Positions 60,233 to 64,000 of a stretch of 64,000 bases of DNA are shown here, in pieces. Made by a program: the position numbers and the translations under genes. The notes below the pieces were generated by a model. It had not been told where the DNA came from. It saw only the letters and a list, made by a program, of their open reading frames with translations, and did no database searches. This DNA comes from CAWBVG01 sp963792175 (GTDB taxonomy: Bacteria > Acidobacteriota > Vicinamibacteria > Vicinamibacterales > CAVVIG01). The stretch is taken from assembly GCA_963792175.1 (NCBI GenBank), contig CAWBVG010000053.1, forward strand, positions 62,001-126,000, read 5' to 3'. Position 1 is the stretch's first letter; every line of letters begins with the position of its first letter.

Positions 60233-60857
60233 ATCAGCAACCTTCTGATCGTCATCGGCGTCTGCGCGCTTGGCCTCAACGCGGCCATCGTCGCGCAGAC
60301 GCCTTCTGCCTCTGCAGCCAGTCCGCAGCCCCGAGCTCGTCGTTCCGTTTCAACAGCTAGCCCCCAGCCCCGAGCCCCTGTTTCCGTTTTTGCAGCTAGC
60401 CCCGAGCCCCTAGCCCCTGTCTCGTTTTCTGCAGCCGAGCCCCCAGCCCCCAGACCCGACGACCGCGGCCCGGTTCCCCGACGGCGCCGGCCGCGATGCG
60501 CTCTTCAAGGTGTGCAAGGACTGTCACGGCCCGGAGAGTGTCCTGGCGCAGCTGAAGTCGCGCGACGAGTGGAGCAAGACGCTCGACGAGATGGCGGCGA
60601 ACGGCGCGCAGGGCAGCGACCAGGAGTGGACCGACATCCTCGAGTACCTCGCCAGACACTTTTCACCGATCGCGGTGAACAAGGCGACCGCGACGGAGCT
60701 GGCCGCCACCCTCGATGTGCCGGCTGCCGTCGCCGAAGCGATCGTGCGGGCCCGCACCGAAAAAGGACGCCTGGCGTCGATTGACGATCTGAAACAGGCA
60801 GCCGGCGGCGAGGCCGCGCCGAAGATCGACGCGCGAAAAGATCGGCTCGTTTTCTAA
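60233..60857 (+). CDS. Mono-heme cytochrome c fused to a ComEA-like helix-hairpin-helix, with 39-base repeats
   Basis: About 205 residues. A signal-like start (ISNLLIVIGVCALGLNAAIV) leads into three and a half 13-residue repeats (STASPQPRAPVSV, FAASPEPLAPVSF). One frame break near 60465 leads to the heme site KVCKDCHGPES. The C-terminus has the helix-hairpin-helix motif NKATATELAATLDVPAAVAE...IDDLKQ. No standard start is present; ATC 60233 is the first codon of the signal. ComEA-like HhH domains bind DNA, but here the domain is more likely a structural or protein contact module. The following quinoprotein may pass electrons to it. Confidence 0.65.
60315..60445 (+). repeat. In-frame 39-base tandem repeat, GGGGCTAG family
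   Basis: Copies begin at 60315, 60354, 60393 and 60432 (last one partial), a period of exactly 39 bases or 13 codons. Each contains CAGC(T/C)AG-CCCC-type units as in the hairpin arms at 57666-57691. They encode the Pro/Ala/Ser linker of the cytochrome-HhH protein. Confidence 0.78.
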
Positions 60858-60858
60858 C

Positions 60859-60933
60859 GCCACGAAGACACGAAAGCACCCTCGACAAGCTGGGATATGC
60901 ATTATGGTGAGCGTGTCGAACCGTCTTCGTGGC
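60859..60933. repeat. CACGAAG-type hairpin after the cytochrome-HhH gene
   Basis: Arms GCCACGAAGAC (60859-60869) and GTCTTCGTGGC (60923-60933) are perfectly complementary over 11 bases. The left arm starts 2 bases after the TAA. A nested pair, TCGACA (60882-60887) with TGTCGA (60914-60919), sits inside the loop. Confidence 0.78.
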
Positions 60934-60952
60934 TAACCCGACGGAAGAAACC

Positions 60953-62605
60953 ATGCGCAGAATCACTGTCTGGACCGTTCTCCTGGCGTGCCTCGCCATC
61001 CTGCCGCTGCGCGGCGCCGAGTGGGTCACGCACAGCGGCGACAATCAGCGCACCGGCTGGCAGAAGAACGAGACCGCGATCTCGAAGGACTCGGTCAAGA
61101 ACCTGAAGCTGCTGTGGAAGATCACGCTCGACACCAAGCAGCGATCGGTTTACTCCCTGTACGGTCCGCTGATCGTCGAGCGCGCCATCACGGACCGCGG
61201 TTTCAAGGAGCTGGCGATCGTCGCGGGCGCCGACAACGATCTCTTCGCCGTCGACGCGGACCTCGGCAAGCTGTTCTGGAAAAAACATTTCGAGTGGCAC
61301 GCGGACGTGCCCGAAACCACGCAGGCGTCGTTTCTCTGTCCTGGCGGGCTGACAGCGTGGCCGGTGCTTCAGCCACTGCCGCAGCGAGGCCGCGGCGCAC
61401 CCGCGCCGCCGGCCGCGCCCGCACCGACTCCGCCCACAGCAACGACGACGGCCCCGGCTGCGGCCGGACCACAGCGAGGCGGCAGTCCCTTCGCGGTCCG
61501 CTCGGTGTTCGCGCTCACCGGCGACGGCAACCTGCAGCAGGTGAACATCAACACCGGCGACACGGCGCCGCCGGTCAAGTTCCTGCCGCCCAACGGCAAG
61601 CCGTACAGCCTCGCGCTGGTCGACAACATCATCTACACGATCACCGGTCAGGGCTGCGGCGGGAACCCGAACAGCGTCTATTCCCTGGACCTGAACGATC
61701 CGGCGAAAACGGTGCGCTACTGGCGGTCGGGAAGCGGCGGGTTGTGGGGCACCGCGGGTCCTGCGATCGGCGCCGATGGAACCGTGTACGCGGAGACTGG
61801 CGACGGCCAAACCGATCCGGCGGCCAACCGTTACGCCAACGCGGTGATTGCGTTGACGCCCAAGGAATTGAAACTGAAAGACTGGTATGCGCCGACCAAT
61901 GCCGAGTGGCTCTACAAGCGCGATCTCGACATGAACGTCACGCCCGTGGTCTTTCCGTACAAAGGCCGCGAGCTGCTGGTCGGCTCGGGCAAAGAAGGGC
62001 GTTTCTTCCTGCTCGACTCGCAGTCGCTCGGCGGCACCGATCACCGGACGCCGCTGTTCCGATCCGATTTGATCTCGAACGAGGACATCGACTTCGCCGG
62101 CGCCGGCACGTGGGGCAGCCTGTCGTCGTGGGAAGACGCGCAGGGGACGCGCTGGGTGCTCGCGCCGGTCTGGGGGCCGAAGCATCCGAGCGCGACGTTC
62201 GCGATGAACAACGGCGACGCCAACGTCGGCAGCATCGCCGCGTTCAAAGTCGAAGAGAAGGGCGGCAAGCCGGTCCTCACCAACGCGTGGATTTCCCGAA
62301 ACCTCATGACGCCGGCGGCACCCGCGGTGGCCAACGGCGTCGTTTTCGCCCTGGCGAGCGGCGAGTGGGTGCGCCAGGCGAACGATCGAGAAGGCGGCCT
62401 GTATCAGGTGGATGCCCGCGTGCAGCGATCGCAGCCGGCCATCCTGTACGCGCTCGACGCGGCCACCGGCAAGGAACTGTGGTCGAGCGGCAGCCAGGTG
62501 ACGGCGTTCACGCACAACGGGCAGCTGACGATCGCGAACGGGCGCGTCTACTTCACGACCTACGACAACACGCTGTACTGCTTCGGCTTCCCGATGGAAC
62601 ACTGA
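60953..62605 (+). CDS. PQQ-like beta-propeller protein, exported, copy 4
   Basis: A 550-residue periplasmic propeller. ATG 60953 has GGAAG; a start eight codons earlier lacks a signal. The signal is MRRITVWTVLLACLAILPLR. Blades include THSGDNQRTGWQKNETAISK, LAIVAGADNDLFAVDADLGK and LYALDAATGKELWSSGSQVT, with a Pro/Ala/Thr-rich insertion at about residues 145-185. The match is to PQQ-binding-like domains; known dehydrogenase residues are not clearly all present, so catalysis is uncertain. It is flanked by two CACGAAG-type hairpins and lies between a cytochrome and an FGE-like lipoprotein. The frame is intact. Confidence 0.82.
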   Translation: MRRITVWTVLLACLAILPLRGAEWVTHSGDNQRTGWQKNETAISKDSVKNLKLLWKITLDTKQRSVYSLYGPLIVERAITDRGFKELAIVAGADNDLFAVDADLGKLFWKKHFEWHADVPETTQASFLCPGGLTAWPVLQPLPQRGRGAPAPPAAPAPTPPTATTTAPAAAGPQRGGSPFAVRSVFALTGDGNLQQVNINTGDTAPPVKFLPPNGKPYSLALVDNIIYTITGQGCGGNPNSVYSLDLNDPAKTVRYWRSGSGGLWGTAGPAIGADGTVYAETGDGQTDPAANRYANAVIALTPKELKLKDWYAPTNAEWLYKRDLDMNVTPVVFPYKGRELLVGSGKEGRFFLLDSQSLGGTDHRTPLFRSDLISNEDIDFAGAGTWGSLSSWEDAQGTRWVLAPVWGPKHPSATFAMNNGDANVGSIAAFKVEEKGGKPVLTNAWISRNLMTPAAPAVANGVVFALASGEWVRQANDREGGLYQVDARVQRSQPAILYALDAATGKELWSSGSQVTAFTHNGQLTIANGRVYFTTYDNTLYCFGFPMEH

Positions 62606-62641
62606 CAGCTGCCTGCAGTGCCCTGTCCGATGGCCACGATA

Positions 62642-62717
62642 AGCCACGAAAGCACGAAAGATCAGCTAGCTCTCGAGAGATGCTCCGTATCTTCGGTGTT
62701 TTCGTGTTTTCGTGGCT
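62642..62717. repeat. CACGAAA-type hairpin overlapping the FGE-like gene start
   Basis: Arms of 18 bases at 62642-62659 and 62700-62717 pair at 17 positions (AGCCACGAAA in each, in opposite orientation). The right arm encodes residues 2-8 of the following lipoprotein if GTG 62696 is the start. Confidence 0.75.
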
Positions 62718-63692
62718 GGCTTGCCGTCGTGGCCGCGACGGCGGTCGTTGTCGGCGCGTGCACGAAGCCGCCGGCGACGGCGCCACGCGGAATGATCCGG
62801 ATCCCGGGCGGCACGTTCCACATGGGATGCGCCGATTGCGGGATGCCGGACGCTGAACCCGTGCATCTCGTCGCCGTCGATCCGTTCTGGATGGACGAAA
62901 CGCCGGTCACCAACCAGCAGTTCGCGGCATTCGTCGCCGCGACCGGATACGTGACCATCGCCGAACGGATCCCCGACTCGAAAGACTACCCGGGCGTCCC
63001 CGTCGACAAGCTCGTCCCGGGTTCTGCGTGCTTCCGGCCTCCAGGCCGCCCCGTGCCGCTCGACAACCCGAACGCGTGGTGGGCGTATCAGCCGGGTGCC
63101 AGCTGGAAGCAGCCAGAGGGACCCGGCAGCAGCGTGCAGGGCAAGGACGATCATCCCGTGGTCCATATCGCGTGGGACGACGCGCAGGCGTATGCGGCGT
63201 GGGCAGGCAAGCGCTTGCCGACCGAAGCCGAATACGAATTCGCGGCCCGCGGCGGCCAGGACGGAAAACATTTCGCCTGGGGCGACGACCTGAAACCGGG
63301 CGGCCGATGGCCCGCCAACATCTGGCAGGGCCAGTTCCCGTCGCAGGACGCCGGCGAGGATGGCTATCGCGGGACGTCGCCCGTGAAGGCGTTTCCGCCG
63401 AACGGGTATGGCTTGTACGACGTCGGCGGCAACGTCTGGCAGTGGTGCTCGGATTGGTACCGTCCCGATTACTTCGCACAGTTGAATGCGCAAGGCACCG
63501 CGCACAATCCCACCGGGCCGAGCGACAGCGTGGATCCGCAGGAGCCGGGCATCCCCAAGCGCGTCCAGAAAGGCGGCTCGTTCCTGTGCAGCGATCAGGT
63601 ACTGCGCGCGCTATCACGTCGGCAGTCGGGGACGCGGCGCCGCTGACAGCGGCGGCACGAACGTGGGGTTTCGATGCGTGAAGCCGGCGTGA
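62696..63692 (+). CDS. Formylglycine-generating-enzyme-like lipoprotein, one frameshift
   Basis: About 330 residues. From GTG 62696 the signal VFSCFRGWLAVVAATAVVVGAC carries a lipobox (VGAC). The SUMF1/FGE domain follows: IRIPGGTFHMGCADCGMPDA, TPVTNQQFAAFVAATGY, RLPTEAEYEFAARGG, GLYDVGGNVWQWCSDWYRPD. A surplus G near 63598 breaks the frame; removing it gives GGSFLCSDQYCARYHVGSR, where the two Cys (C-x4-C) match the catalytic pair of true formylglycine-generating enzymes, and a stop at 63692. It may thus activate exported sulfatases. ATG 62630 is an alternative start but would add repeat-encoded residues. Confidence 0.82.
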
Positions 63693-63717
63693 TCGCGTCC
63701 GTCCACGGTGGAACGCG

Positions 63718-63776
63718 ACGATCGCGAAGATCGCAAGAATATTCTCGGCGGCCTTAGCGGCCTCTGCGTTCTTTCG
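63718..63776. repeat. Short tandem repeats between convergent genes, GATCGCGAA / GGCCGCTAA type
   Basis: Two copies of a GATCGCGAA-like unit (63720-63740) and two of CGGCCT (63754-63769) lie between the FGE-like gene and the amidase end. Pairing between the sides is partial only. The palindrome AGAATATTCT is at the centre. Confidence 0.4.
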
Positions 63777-63778
63777 TC

Positions 63779-64000
63779 CTACAGCGACGGATGCTTCAGA
63801 TGATGATCCGTCTTCGACTGGAACGCGTGCGCCAGCAGGAGCAGTTCCGGCTCGCCGAACAGCTTCCCCGTCATCTGCAGCGCCGTCGGCGATCCGTTGA
63901 AAAACCCGTTCGGCAGGCTGATGACGGGATGACCGGTGCGATTCGTCAGCAGCTGGTTCGCGCCGATGAACAGGTCGAGCCCGGACATCGCGGCGTCGAT
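63779..64000 (-). CDS. Amidase, C-terminal fragment
   Basis: Only the last 73 codons are inside the window; the rest runs off the right edge. The segment LFIGANQLLTNRTGHPVISL, then GSPTALQMTGKLFGEPELLL and the final AHAFQSKTDHH, is typical of the C-terminus of amidase-signature enzymes (GatA-like). The Ser-Ser-Lys triad lies outside the window, so activity and substrate cannot be judged. It is convergent with the FGE-like gene. Confidence 0.8.
   Translation of the reverse strand: MDAAMSGLDLFIGANQLLTNRTGHPVISLPNGFFNGSPTALQMTGKLFGEPELLLLAHAFQSKTDHHLKHPSL

Noticed and set aside
60315..60445. A CRISPR array or similar
   Set aside because: The copies are adjacent without unique spacers, and the 39-base unit is translated in frame. 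No cas genes are present.
5354..63646. Large-scale gene decay
   Set aside because: Conserved residues on both sides of each break are intact and in-frame stops are rare, which does not fit pseudogenes that have drifted.

Overview
The window is GC-rich, densely coded DNA from a heterotrophic soil-type bacterium. Its gene content points to Acidobacteriota, most likely class Vicinamibacteria: several PQQ-type quinoprotein propellers, ThuA-domain proteins, DUF1080 and Tat-exported TIM-barrel isomerases, LVIVD-repeat proteins, an Oar-like TonB receptor with a carboxypeptidase-like N-terminal domain, a winged-helix/TPR regulator and LigD modules. This is inferred from families; no rRNA or tRNA gene is present to confirm it.

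Layout. 0-4 kb: response-regulator fragment, small membrane protein, diheme cytochrome plus PQQ dehydrogenase, receiver-PilZ protein. 4-16 kb: PEGA protein, AraC regulator, Nramp-like transporter, DUF1080 protein, SDR, DenD-like dehydrogenase, TIM-barrel isomerase, secreted low-complexity protein, nucleoside-kinase-like protein, divergent YCII / ECF sigma pair, LigD polymerase module. 16-20.6 kb: crystallin-like lipoprotein, RedB-like protein, membrane histidine kinase, receiver, cyclase-like protein. 21-32 kb: secreted proteins of unknown role, EF-hand protein, DUF2207 protein, LigD ligase module, two LVIVD paralogues and DUF305. 32-40 kb: SGNH hydrolase, Gfo/Idh oxidoreductase, ThuA, quinoprotein, TonB receptor. 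40.5-47.7 kb: a divergent cluster of citryl-CoA-lyase-like, CoA-acylating aldehyde dehydrogenase, ThDP enzyme, MFS transporter and regulator. 47.7-54.5 kb: a minus-strand run XylB-XylA-ThuA/cytochrome-quinoprotein-ThuA. 54.5-64 kb: TolB/amidohydrolase, isomerase, Gfo/Idh, cytochrome-HhH protein, quinoprotein, formylglycine-generating-enzyme-like lipoprotein, and an amidase end.

Together the genes suggest oxidative use of sugars and sugar acids in the periplasm, with electrons passed to c-type cytochromes, plus cytoplasmic xylose catabolism and an unassigned catabolic operon.

Two signals cut across the gene list. First, at least a dozen gene junctions carry short (about 8-12 nt) tandem repeats, most arranged as inverted arms that could fold into hairpins. 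The motif differs between loci but falls into about six families, and at several loci the repeat runs into the coding end of a gene. Second, roughly half of the genes are broken by single-base frameshifts. Most reconstructed sites are one surplus G or C, often creating a new CG step, which looks like uncorrected sequencing error rather than gene decay. Coordinates of broken genes are therefore given as whole loci.
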